Shown: positions 53,191 to 62,440 of the stretch, piece by piece
Numbering within the stretch: position 1 is the stretch's first letter
Layout: each line of letters starts with the position of its first letter
Position numbers and translations under genes: made by a program
Source: Marinilabiliaceae bacterium JC017
Lineage (GTDB): Bacteria; Bacteroidota; Bacteroidia; Bacteroidales; Marinilabiliaceae
Assembly: GCA_004296775.1 (NCBI GenBank)
Contig: RHGE01000017.1
Location: forward strand, 1-64,000
Reading direction: 5' to 3'
Length of the DNA: 64,000 bases
Notes under the pieces: generated by a model
Database searches by the model: none
What the model was told of the DNA's origin: nothing
Seen by the model: only the letters and a program-made list of their open reading frames with translations

Positions 53191-53718
53191 GACTAACTTA
53201 TTCCATTGACAACCTGCACAAAACTCATCACGAATTATTTTCTGACGGGTTTCCGAAATATACTCCCCTATTAAAAAAAAGAAAAGGTATAATTGAGCAT
53301 GATTGCATTAATACCTGATCCCGGCTAACAAGAGAGCTGCTTTGATGGTTTTTTCTTCAAAATTAAAATCCCGTCGTTCTTTAAAAAGCTCTATACTGCG
53401 GGCAATAATGGCCTGAATGTTATAACAATTAGCACCTTCATTGAAAAATAAGATAATAAGGTTGGATCCCGGGATATTTATCCTGCTGCTAAGGTTAACG
53501 TCCTTCTATTGGTAGGATACCATACTATTGTGCCAACAGCACTTAATCAGGATCATCCGAAGGGATGGTTGGGAGAAAAAATCAATTGGTTGCTTTTGCT
53601 GTTAAATGATGGGGCACGAATTGTAAATTCCCGCCAGCCAGGGTATCACCTCTATACATTAGAGTGTATCAAGAATAGGCATGATAATATACTAGCCTTG
53701 TACTTTCTTCATCCAAAA
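53191..53718. other. Gap with protein-like remnants
   Basis: A minus-strand open stretch (53308-53505) without a start codon reads protein-like: ...GSNLIILFFNEGANCYNIQA then AIIARSIELF and ending ALLLAGIRY, so it may be the end of a decayed gene. A plus-strand TTG-start frame (53509-53721) of 70 codons runs to the terminator below and may be a short gene or chance. I recognise neither. Confidence 0.35.
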
Positions 53719-53752
53719 TAAAAGGGTGTCCCATCCGATGAGACACCCTTTT
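53719..53752. terminator. Intrinsic terminator downstream of the GH125 gene
   Basis: AAAAGGGTGTC pairs with its complement; CATC/GATG continue the stem. T-runs on both sides. Confidence 0.85.
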
Positions 53753-53775
53753 ACTTTTTATTATTGAATCAAATT

Positions 53776-55203
53776 CTAAAGCGCTTTTTTCAGCAGATGA
53801 GGCCGTTCGGTATGGATCTTCACAATCAGTTCCCCAAAGAGGGTGTTGGCCCAGGCAAACCAATCACGTGTGTATTTATTGGCATCATTTTGATGAAAGC
53901 TTTCATGCATAAAGCCGGTCCCGGCATGGGTGGCTTTCAACATCTTCAAACAATGCACTATCTCAGCATCTTCAGTACTGGTCATAGCCCGCAGCACAAT
54001 GCCCATTGGCCAGATGTTATCTTGTCCTGTATGCGGACTGCCTTGTCCCTCGGCAGCTTTACCCCTTAGAAAATAAGGGTTGGCATCACTCAACAAAAAC
54101 TTACGGGTATTGGCATAGATCTCATCCGTTGGTTGATGAGCTCCCAGATAAGCCAGAGACATCAAGGATGGCACATTGGCATCATCCATAAACACCTTAT
54201 TGCCGAAACCGTCTACTTCATACGCATAGATCTTACCATAGTCCATATGTTCCGCAACCGCATAAGTCTTAACCGCCATCTCCACCTCATCGGCAAACGC
54301 ATAACATTTACGGGCAAAGGTCATATCCGATAATTCCTTCACATGAATATCCCCCAACTGGCGCAAGGCTAAAACAGCAAAAATATTGGATGGTATCAGG
54401 AACGGATACATGGTGGCATCGTCCGATGGCCGGAACATGGAACAGATGAGTCCGACCGGTTTTATTGGCCGTCCCTTTCCCCAATGTACCGGACTGTCAA
54501 ACATCTGACCGGTCACCCGGTTGAAGGTGTAAGGGGTAGTGCCATCTTTACGTTGCTCGGTACGGAAAGTCGCTTCAATATATCGGGCGGCCTTTTTCCA
54601 GTCTTCATCAAAGATGGAGATATCGCCGGTGATCTTGTAATATTCATGCGCCAGCCGCACAGCATAGCAAAGAGAATCAATCTCCCATTTGCGTTCATGA
54701 ACACCAGGCAACATTTGGGTACGGTCGCTTTGCCATTTGGATATCTTGGTCATGTCCTTAAAGAAGGCATTGGCATAAGGATCCAATAAGATACACTTTG
54801 TCTGGCGATTAATCAGCCCTTTGATCATTTCCCGCAGCTCTTTATCTTTCTTGATGAGCGGCATGTAAGGCCAGACCTGGGCGGTGGAATCGCGCAACCA
54901 CATGGCATCAATGTCACCGGTAATCACAAACGTATCGGGTTTGCCATCGATGTATTCGAAATCAACGGTGGTATCCAAGGTGTTGGGGAAACAGTTTTCA
55001 AACATCCAGGCCAGCTCCTGGTCAGCCATATCGCCTTTAACCTTTTTAATAAGCTTCTCTACCTCCTTGCTGGTAAAGCAACGTTTCTCTTTCACCGGCC
55101 GTTTCGATTCAAAACCAGTTTTAGTGGCAAAGGCAAAGGAGGGCATAACAGCGGCAGCACCTACTGCCAACCCGGTTCTTTTTATGAATGTTCTTCGTTT
55201 CAT
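53776..55203 (-). CDS. GH125 exo-alpha-1,6-mannosidase
   Basis: 475 aa. A twin-arginine-type signal (MKRRTFIKRTGLAVGAAAVM). The catalytic domain shows the GH125 landmarks: FVITGDIDAMWLRDSTAQVW (about 92-111), YANAFFKD, KWEIDSLCYAVRLAHEYYK, PVGLICSMFRPSDDAT, FLIPSNIFA and the terminal TGFMHESFHQND. GH125 enzymes trim alpha-1,6-mannose from N-glycan or yeast mannan cores. It precedes GH92 on the same strand, and the two activities act in sequence on high-mannose glycans. Confidence 0.93.
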   Translation of the reverse strand: MKRRTFIKRTGLAVGAAAVMPSFAFATKTGFESKRPVKEKRCFTSKEVEKLIKKVKGDMADQELAWMFENCFPNTLDTTVDFEYIDGKPDTFVITGDIDAMWLRDSTAQVWPYMPLIKKDKELREMIKGLINRQTKCILLDPYANAFFKDMTKISKWQSDRTQMLPGVHERKWEIDSLCYAVRLAHEYYKITGDISIFDEDWKKAARYIEATFRTEQRKDGTTPYTFNRVTGQMFDSPVHWGKGRPIKPVGLICSMFRPSDDATMYPFLIPSNIFAVLALRQLGDIHVKELSDMTFARKCYAFADEVEMAVKTYAVAEHMDYGKIYAYEVDGFGNKVFMDDANVPSLMSLAYLGAHQPTDEIYANTRKFLLSDANPYFLRGKAAEGQGSPHTGQDNIWPMGIVLRAMTSTEDAEIVHCLKMLKATHAGTGFMHESFHQNDANKYTRDWFAWANTLFGELIVKIHTERPHLLKKAL

Positions 55204-55307
55204 ATTCTAATTTTTTTTCTCGCTAAATACTCGATGTTCAACGCCCCTCTAATCAGACGCTTTCAGGACCTCCTGCGTCGGACGCTGACAGGTCAGCCAG
55301 TCAAAAC

Positions 55308-55333
55308 CCGTCAGCATACGTAGCTGCTGACGG
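55308..55333. other. Hairpin in the GH125-GH92 gap
   Basis: A perfect 9-bp inverted repeat CCGTCAGCA/TGCTGACGG inside a GC-richer 100-bp patch. It may be an mRNA stability element between the two mannosidase genes. Confidence 0.5.
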
Positions 55334-55407
55334 CAAGTCGCACCAACCCTCCTTCTATCCTATCCTCTGCATCTCAGCGCCTTTACTATTCTATCTTCTT
55401 TGTTTTT

Positions 55408-57654
55408 CTATCTAGCATCCGACATAAAAAATTCCAGTTTTCCCCCCTTCATGATGTCGTCATGGGTGAAGAACGGCTTGTCCAGCTTTTTACCATTCAA
55501 TCGCAACTCTTTCACATATTTGTTTTCCGGAGAGTTGTTATGGGCTACAATTTCAAACTTACCCCCGGGAACAGTAATCACCGCCTTGTCCACCAACGGA
55601 CGTCCGGTGGTATAGGTAGGATCGCCCGGACACACCTGGTAGAACCCCATGGCACTCATCACATACCAGGCCGACATCTGGCCACAATCTTCATTCCCGA
55701 TAATGCCGCCCGGTTCGGGCAGATAAAACTCACGCATGATTTGATCCAGCCGCTCTTGTGCTTTATATGGAGATGCGGTATAGTTATACAGGTATGCCAT
55801 GTGGTGGCTGGGTTCATTTCCATGTGCATACTGACCCACCAGGCCGGTGATATCACCCGATGCCTTCTCCCCTTCGATACTTGAATCAGTGGTAAAAAGG
55901 GTGTCCAACATCGCTTCAAACTGCTCTGGATTATCGTAAAGACCAATCATTCCTTCGGGTGCATGGGGCACAAAGAAACTCCATTGCCAGGCATTTCCTT
56001 CCACATAATCACTCTCTTCGTGACTGGAATAACGCGGGCGGAAAGGCGTACGCCAGGAACCATCTTCATTCTTACCTCGCATCAAACCACTTTCTTTATC
56101 AAAATAGGTTTTGTAATACTCGCTCTTCTTCATGAACGCAGCAGCAGTCTTTTTGTCACCGGCAGCTTCAGCAATCTTCGCCACACACCAGTCATAATAA
56201 GCCATCTCCAATCCATAAGAGACCGATTCGGGCAATTTATCGCAGGGTACCCATCCCAACGTCTCTTTATAGAAGATATGCTTTGGCATGACAGCTGCTT
56301 CACGCGTGCCTTTGAATTTCTCTACAATCCCGGGCTGATAGGTAGCTGAAGTCACTGCTGCTTCCAACCAATCGTCCAGGTCACCGGTATATAATCCTTT
56401 TGCCACGACATCGGCCATCACTGATACCGCAGGATAACCCACCATGGTACCGGTGTAGTTAGAAGCCAGCGGCCATTTGGGCAACACCCCGCCTTCACTG
56501 TATTTCTGTACCAAAGCTTCAGACCACTCTGTGGCTTTATCGGGATTCAAGATCGTCATCAGCGGATGCAATGCACGGAAAGTATCCCACAAAGAAAACA
56601 CCGTGTAATTGGTGAATCCCTCTGGTGCCTGCATAATTTCTTTGTTCATGCCGCGGTAACGACCATCCACGTCCTGCCAGGTAACAGGAGCCATCATGCA
56701 ATGGTACAATCCTGTATAAAAATTAGTTTTTACAACCTTATCCTTTGTCTTGATTTTAATCCCTTTCAAGGCATCGCGCCACTCCGCTTTAGCCAGCTTC
56801 ATGGTACGGTTGAAATCCCATCCGGGCAGTTCCTCCTTCATGTTAAGAGCCGCTCCCCTGGTATCCACCGGCGAAATAGCCACTTTTATTATCAAAGGCT
56901 TATCCGAGGCATCAAACTGAAAATGTACGATGGCCTCTTCAGCGGTAAACTCTTTCTGCTTCGACTCCTTGCCATTCATGATCACTTTCCAGTCTTTAAA
57001 CGGTTCCGAGAATTCGGCCCGGTAAGCTACCAAATGATCCTGTGCCCAGCCCGAGGTGCGTTGTACCCCTTCAATGGTTTGAGCATCTACCATCTTAAAC
57101 CGGTTTTCCACCATGCGATGCCCCCAGTTGGCTTGCAAGATATGCGACAGATCCAACATCAGGTTACGGTCTTCTTTATCTTCGAATCCATAACGGTGCA
57201 AACCCACACGTTTGGTGGCAGTCAGCTCTGCAGTAACACCAAAATTATCCAGTTTCACTTTATAGTAACCCGGAGAGGCAGCCTCCTCTTCTTTCTTGAA
57301 AGTCGCCACAGGCTTCTTTTCTTTAGTTCGTGAGTAAGGCAGGAAAAGTACATCCCCCAAGTCACCAATACCCGTTCCACTCAGGTGGGTATGACTGAAT
57401 CCATAGATGACCGAATCCTCATAATGGTAGCCGCTACAAGCATCCCAACCTTCTAAATGGGTATCGGGACTAAGCTGTACCATCCCATAAGGAACTGTTG
57501 CTCCCGGAAAGGTATGCCCGTGAAAACCGGTTCCAATAAAAGGGTCAACATATTGAAGCGGGTCATCAGCACCAACTCCTTTTTTCCCTTCCTGGCAGCC
57601 GGAAAGCATGAACAACCATGCAACCGACAGAAATAAAATAACTTGTTTGTTCAT
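55408..57654 (-). CDS. GH92 alpha-mannosidase (lipoprotein)
   Basis: 748 aa from ATG 57654 (MNKQVILFLSVAW), giving a lipobox LSGC signal. GH92 signatures: YVDPFIGTGFHGHTFPGATV then PYGMVQLSPDT, GYHYEDSVIYGFSHTHLSGTG, FRALHPLMTI, GNAWQWSFFVPHA, and NEDCGQMSAWYVMSAMGFY near the end. GH92 enzymes are Ca-dependent exo-mannosidases, mostly alpha-1,2, common in Bacteroidota high-mannose N-glycan loci. Linkage specificity is not determinable. Confidence 0.95.
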   Translation of the reverse strand: MNKQVILFLSVAWLFMLSGCQEGKKGVGADDPLQYVDPFIGTGFHGHTFPGATVPYGMVQLSPDTHLEGWDACSGYHYEDSVIYGFSHTHLSGTGIGDLGDVLFLPYSRTKEKKPVATFKKEEEAASPGYYKVKLDNFGVTAELTATKRVGLHRYGFEDKEDRNLMLDLSHILQANWGHRMVENRFKMVDAQTIEGVQRTSGWAQDHLVAYRAEFSEPFKDWKVIMNGKESKQKEFTAEEAIVHFQFDASDKPLIIKVAISPVDTRGAALNMKEELPGWDFNRTMKLAKAEWRDALKGIKIKTKDKVVKTNFYTGLYHCMMAPVTWQDVDGRYRGMNKEIMQAPEGFTNYTVFSLWDTFRALHPLMTILNPDKATEWSEALVQKYSEGGVLPKWPLASNYTGTMVGYPAVSVMADVVAKGLYTGDLDDWLEAAVTSATYQPGIVEKFKGTREAAVMPKHIFYKETLGWVPCDKLPESVSYGLEMAYYDWCVAKIAEAAGDKKTAAAFMKKSEYYKTYFDKESGLMRGKNEDGSWRTPFRPRYSSHEESDYVEGNAWQWSFFVPHAPEGMIGLYDNPEQFEAMLDTLFTTDSSIEGEKASGDITGLVGQYAHGNEPSHHMAYLYNYTASPYKAQERLDQIMREFYLPEPGGIIGNEDCGQMSAWYVMSAMGFYQVCPGDPTYTTGRPLVDKAVITVPGGKFEIVAHNNSPENKYVKELRLNGKKLDKPFFTHDDIMKGGKLEFFMSDAR

Positions 57655-57772
57655 ATGTTTTACTATTAAAATATTTGACATTAGATTATTAAGTCTTTAG
57701 GCCATTAGATCGTTAGGATCTTTTAGTAATGTTTGTGTATTTTTTGGCAGGGTATTACAATGCCGGTCATGT

Positions 57773-57830
57773 AAAAATCTTGATACTTGATACTCATATC
57801 TGTGTACTTTTCTGGTTTTTCCAGATTAGG
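57773..57830 (-). repeat. Dispersed CCTGGACAARCCAG-type element, copy 4
   Basis: On the minus strand ATCTGGAAAAACCAGAAAAG then TACACAGATATGAGTATCAA, matching 37306-37350 and 18371-18440. Confidence 0.65.
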
Positions 57831-57927
57831 TCTTTAGTTATTTTGTTTTAAAAAGCATATTAAATGAGAAACGTGGAAGGAATTAATCCCTTCCTATTTA
57901 TAATCCATTTTGCCAATTCATCAACGG

Positions 57928-60342
57928 TTATTCACTTATTTCAAATTCTCCCTTCAGCCGGATGTCCTTGGATGAAGCCCCTATGTTGATCTTGAAAAGA
58001 CCGGGCTCAACCGCCTCTTCCATGTCACGGTTAAAGAGAGTCAGCTGAGAAGGAGTTAGTTCGAAAGAGACGGTTTTCGTTTCACCGGGATTTAACATCA
58101 ACCGGTCAAAGCCTCTTAACTGCCAATCGTAATTAGTAACCGAGGTATAAACATCTTGTATGTAAAGTTGTGGTACCTCCTCTCCTGCCACTTCTCCAAC
58201 ATTTGTGATATCAAAACTTACCTGTAATGTTCCGGTTGTGCAGGTCATTTCATTTTTTACTGTCAGGTTACTGTATTCAAAAGCGCTATATGACAATCCA
58301 TACCCAAAAGGGAAAAGCGGTTCCACCATGCGACTTTCCCCTGTTCCATTGGGACCTGTTTTCGCTTGTCCCGCTTGTGACCATGGCTTATAAGGAAAAT
58401 TCAACGGAATTTGTCCCACTGCCATGGGCCAGGTAGTGGAAAGACGACCGGCAGGATTATATTGCCCAAACAATACATCGGCAATGGCTTCTCCCCCGAA
58501 TTCACCGGGAAACCAGGCTGTCAAAACAGCATCTATATTGGCCTGTGAATAATTAATGGACAATGGCCTCCCATGTACCAACACAACCACCACCGGCTTA
58601 CCTGTTGCTTTTAAAGCTTTAAGCAAATCTTTCTGCCTGCCAGGCAGCTGCAAGCTGGTACGCGACAAATTCTCACCCACCATGGTTTCATCTTCCCCCA
58701 TCACCGCAATGACTACATCCGATTGTTTGGCTTTCGCCACCGCTTCATCAATCAATACCTGCTCTTCTTTGGATATTTCTTGTGGTATAATCTCCGAATA
58801 AGGCCAGTTGACATCGTGCAATTCACACCCCAAGGCATAGTCAACTGTTACTTTCCCATTCAGATGCCCCTTTACACCTTCAAAAGGTGAAATGACATCC
58901 ACTCCCAAAGCCCCGTAACGGCTGACGGAACTTGTTTCTGCTTTGGCATTGGGACCGCATACCAGCACCTTGCTCATCGTTGAAGGATCCAGGGGCAAGG
59001 TATTATTATCATTCTTCAGCAATACAATGGATTCCCGCGAGGCTCTTTTGGCCAGTGTCAGGTGGGCTTCATTCCGCACAATATCATTCACTGCTTTTTC
59101 GTCGCGAAAAGGTTTATCGAACAGCCCCTCCCTGAATTTCACATAGAGGATATTCCGTACCCGTTCATTGATGATCTCTTCTGACAGTTCCCCTGCAACA
59201 ACCAGTTCACGCAAAGGCTTCACAAAATTCTCCGGATGGTTAAAGGTGGTACGTACATTCAACCCCGCCTCCACAGATTGCCGGATCGCCTCTTTATAGG
59301 ATTCGGCCACACGGTGCTTAGAATATATCCAGATGACAGCATCACTGTCGGAAACCACATAGCCCTTAAAACCATATTTCTTGCGCAACAGATGGGTCAG
59401 GAAGTAATAACTCCCGGTTACCGGCACCCCGTCATAATCGTTATAAGAACTCATAACGCCGAGTGCTCCCCCATCCATGATAGCGCGTTTGAAAGGATAA
59501 AGATAGATGTGGTGCATCTCACGCGGTGCGATGTGGGGATCGAGCCGTACATGCCCGTCCCGACCGCCTTTGGGGGCAGAATAGACAGCAAAATGTTTCA
59601 GCGTGGAGGTCACCCCTTGCTCCTGCAGGCCTCGTACCAGGTTAACACCATACTCTCCCAAAAGGAAAGGATCTTCACCAAAGCTCTCGACCATACGGCC
59701 CCAACGTTGGTCGCGCGCCACATCCAACACGGGTGAATAGATATTGTGGTACCCCAGGGCATAACCCTCTTGCCCGATACATTGACCGGTCTTGTAAAGC
59801 AAATCCCTGTCCCAGGTACATCCCATACCAATCTGAGCCGGGAAGGAGGTAGATTTGTAATGATTCAATCCCCGAATCCCCTCATTGGTGAATTCCACCG
59901 GTATACCCAAACGGGTCTCTTCCACAAAAAAGCGCTGAATCTCATTCAGGGCCCACACATGCTTATCGTAGGGATACTTGTATTTTGCCTCCTTGTACAC
60001 ACCATTGGAGGCCTCATCAATATTACCCAACCCGTCCTTCCAAAGTTCATTCTTCCATTGGGGTGTGGGTAGTTCATCCTTTGCTACCCGTCCGTAGCCA
60101 TATAGCGTAACCATTTGGCACGTTTTCTCTTCCATAGTCATCTGCGCAAGCAGATCATCCACCCTTGCGTCCACCGGCTGCGTTGGATCTTCGAAAATAT
60201 CCTTCCGACCGTTTTTATTGAAATCGATCCATCCCTTCCGGTATATTTTTTTTCTGGTGCGCTTTCCGTTTTCACCGGTTGGCGTAACGGACAACATCAT
60301 ACCAGCCAGCAACAGCAAAACAATGGGTTTAAAATGATTCAT
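57928..60342 (-). CDS. GH3 beta-glucosidase-like glycosidase
   Basis: 804 aa. Signal peptide (MNHFKPIVLLLLAGMMLS), a short EF-hand-like segment WIDFNKNGRKDIFEDP, the GH3 TIM barrel with MVESFGEDPFLLGEYG and TLKHFAVYSAP, the nucleophile region GYVVSDSDAV, an alpha/beta sandwich domain with KVLVCGPNA and VIAVMGEDETMVGE, and a C-terminal FN3-like domain (about 690-800). GH3 covers beta-glucosidase, xylosidase and hexosaminidase; substrate is not clear. Placed with mannosidases, it may remove beta-linked caps or act on plant/fungal glycans. Confidence 0.93.
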   Translation of the reverse strand: MNHFKPIVLLLLAGMMLSVTPTGENGKRTRKKIYRKGWIDFNKNGRKDIFEDPTQPVDARVDDLLAQMTMEEKTCQMVTLYGYGRVAKDELPTPQWKNELWKDGLGNIDEASNGVYKEAKYKYPYDKHVWALNEIQRFFVEETRLGIPVEFTNEGIRGLNHYKSTSFPAQIGMGCTWDRDLLYKTGQCIGQEGYALGYHNIYSPVLDVARDQRWGRMVESFGEDPFLLGEYGVNLVRGLQEQGVTSTLKHFAVYSAPKGGRDGHVRLDPHIAPREMHHIYLYPFKRAIMDGGALGVMSSYNDYDGVPVTGSYYFLTHLLRKKYGFKGYVVSDSDAVIWIYSKHRVAESYKEAIRQSVEAGLNVRTTFNHPENFVKPLRELVVAGELSEEIINERVRNILYVKFREGLFDKPFRDEKAVNDIVRNEAHLTLAKRASRESIVLLKNDNNTLPLDPSTMSKVLVCGPNAKAETSSVSRYGALGVDVISPFEGVKGHLNGKVTVDYALGCELHDVNWPYSEIIPQEISKEEQVLIDEAVAKAKQSDVVIAVMGEDETMVGENLSRTSLQLPGRQKDLLKALKATGKPVVVVLVHGRPLSINYSQANIDAVLTAWFPGEFGGEAIADVLFGQYNPAGRLSTTWPMAVGQIPLNFPYKPWSQAGQAKTGPNGTGESRMVEPLFPFGYGLSYSAFEYSNLTVKNEMTCTTGTLQVSFDITNVGEVAGEEVPQLYIQDVYTSVTNYDWQLRGFDRLMLNPGETKTVSFELTPSQLTLFNRDMEEAVEPGLFKINIGASSKDIRLKGEFEISE

Positions 60343-61013
60343 TTATTTAGGTTTTAGCGAAAAATGAGACTGGTTTTCAGGACTCCAAAGGAACTCGTTT
60401 TCATTCACTGGTGAATCCATCTCCTTTTTCATGTTAATTTTCGGTTTGATTGATTTTCATCCGAACTGCCAGAACCATTGAATGCAAAGTCCTTAACATG
60501 AATCTGCCTGCTTCTCAATTTCTCTGTTATTTTCTTTTGATAAAGCAGTAAAGAAAAGCGATCAGTAAGGAATTATCAACCCGCTTCACAACAAGCCATT
60601 ACACACATAAATCATTGTAATTGAACATGGTTGGGGGGTCATCTCCTTTCCTATTATCAGCCTGGCGACAGAACCGGCATAAAACACCAGTCGTAATCCA
60701 TTGATAGAAGTACCTTTAACATTAATGCAACTAACCAGGAAGCCATAGTGATGGCACAAACAGGTAGACAAATGGTTAACAAGTAACAGAGAGGAGCATT
60801 GATAATGCTGAACAATCAGGAATAAAATTGCACATTGTTCAACCTTTTTATGGACAGGGCAGGGAAGAGAGAAATAAGGAAACAGGGAAACCTGTTTTCT
60901 CATTCAAAAATGATTCTATCAGGTATCGTTCCAAAAAAATCCCTAACATTTAATTAAAAGAAAGCCGAATCAATTAATTCATTATACTTGCAAACGGGAA
61001 CCAGAACGAGGTA
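60343..61013. promoter_or_regulatory. Divergent control region between GH3 and the sigma factor gene
   Basis: 670 bp without a supported gene. A near-consensus -7 box TATACTTG (60983-60990) precedes the sigma gene by 24 bp. Other motifs were not recognised. Confidence 0.4.
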
Positions 61014-61532
61014 ATGACATTATCAGTGAGATTTCTTAAAAGGGATAAAAGATGGTTTGAGAAAGTTTTTGACCTTCATTATGAGAAGATCAGAAACTTC
61101 TTATACTACCGCACCAGCGATATTGAAAAAGCAGAAGACTTAACCCAGGATGTATATCTTAAATTATGGGAGAATCGAAAGAAAATTGAGGACAAACAGG
61201 TACTCTCTTATCTATATAAGATTGCTAACAACCTCTTTATAAATCAGTATAACAGAGAAAAATTACACTTTAAATTTACCGCTGATAACAATAAGAGGGT
61301 ATCATCCGACACGCCGGAATTCATCCTGGAAATGAAAGAGTTTGATTTAGAATTACAAAATACGATTGCGGATTTGCCCGAAAAATGTCGTACAATCTTT
61401 TTAATGAACCGGATTGACAAACAAACCTATAACCAAATTGCGAACAACCTCTCGGTCAGTGTAAAAGCGGTTGAAAAGCAAATGCATAAAGCATTATCAC
61501 TCTTACGGGAAAAACTTAGCGTCAAAATATAA
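61014..61532 (+). CDS. FecI-like ECF sigma factor
   Basis: 172 aa. Region 2 (about 15-80: YEKIRNFLYYRTSDIEKAED then LTQDVYLKLWE) and region 4 (about 110-165: LPEKCRTIFLMNRIDKQTYN, VKAVEKQMHKALSLLREKL) with the connecting linker typical of the Bacteroidota FecI-type sigma factors. It is followed by a FecR anti-sigma factor 24 bp downstream and a TonB receptor gene. Confidence 0.95.
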   Translation: MTLSVRFLKRDKRWFEKVFDLHYEKIRNFLYYRTSDIEKAEDLTQDVYLKLWENRKKIEDKQVLSYLYKIANNLFINQYNREKLHFKFTADNNKRVSSDTPEFILEMKEFDLELQNTIADLPEKCRTIFLMNRIDKQTYNQIANNLSVSVKAVEKQMHKALSLLREKLSVKI

Positions 61533-61556
61533 ACCCAAAACCTATCTGCAACGATT

Positions 61557-62384
61557 ATGGACAAAGATAACATCTTGAAAAGAGCTTCCGGATTTAAGGT
61601 TGAAGGGAAAAAAACAAAACCTCAGGCCTGGCAGGAACTGGAAAAAAAAATGAATAAAATGCCAACTGCCGTAACGAACAATTACCAAAAGCTATTTATT
61701 GGCTCTGCAGCTGCTGCGATTGCTGCTATCCTGTTAGTTTTCACTTTTGTTAATCGTACAACAACCTACAAGACCCTTGCCGGCGATACGCAAATGATTA
61801 CATTACCGGATAACAGTCTGGCCTATTTAAATGCCGGTACAACCTTGAAAGTTACCACCGGCAAATGGCCTTCTAAAAGAGAGGTAATTCTGGATGGCGA
61901 AGCCTTTTTTGAAGTAATACCGGGTTCTTCCTTTACCGTCAGATCAGCAAATGGAACGGTAAAAGTACTAGGTACAAAATTCAATGTTTATTCGCGAAAC
62001 AGCTTTTTTATGGTTGATTGTTATTCAGGCAAGGTAAATGTCACAAACGCACATCAGGATCAATCGGTTAACTTATTGCCCAATACTGGCATTCGATTGA
62101 AGGAAGATAACCGGTTTTCAGAGAAATACACTATTAAACCGCAACGTGCTAAAAGCTGGTTAACTGGTGTTTTTCACTTTAAGGCCACACCCCTGATACT
62201 GGTAATTGAAGAAATTGAACGCCAGTTTGGATATACCGTGGAAATCAAAACAGATATCTCCAACCGCTCCTATACCGGAAGCTTTACCAACAAAGATCTG
62301 GCAGTCACCTTAGACCTTGTATGTGTTCCCATGGGGTTGAAATACAACATTGTTGAGGCAGAAAAACGAGTCACCATCCAGTAA
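61557..62384 (+). CDS. FecR-type anti-sigma factor
   Basis: 275 aa. A cytosolic N-terminal part (about 1-45), one membrane helix (LFIGSAAAAIAAILLVF, about 42-62), the FecR beta domain (about 80-185, ITLPDNSLAYLNAGTTLKV and GEAFFEV) and a C-terminal DUF4974 domain (about 200-275, LVIEEIERQFGYTVEI) that contacts the receptor STN domain in related systems. It holds the sigma factor until the receptor signals. Confidence 0.95.
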   Translation: MDKDNILKRASGFKVEGKKTKPQAWQELEKKMNKMPTAVTNNYQKLFIGSAAAAIAAILLVFTFVNRTTTYKTLAGDTQMITLPDNSLAYLNAGTTLKVTTGKWPSKREVILDGEAFFEVIPGSSFTVRSANGTVKVLGTKFNVYSRNSFFMVDCYSGKVNVTNAHQDQSVNLLPNTGIRLKEDNRFSEKYTIKPQRAKSWLTGVFHFKATPLILVIEEIERQFGYTVEIKTDISNRSYTGSFTNKDLAVTLDLVCVPMGLKYNIVEAEKRVTIQ

Positions 62385-62440
62385 AAAACCTCTACCCCTG
62401 TTACTATCAATATAATAATAGCTCGCTTGCTCATCCTCCA

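Noticed and set aside
56566-57333. 255-aa plus-strand frame antisense to GH92
   Set aside because: GH92 motifs on the minus strand are unambiguous; the antisense frame has no recognisable domain.
60586-60903. 105-aa minus-strand frame
   Set aside because: Cys-rich, low-complexity composition with no homology signal, inside the divergent control region of GH3 and the sigma gene.
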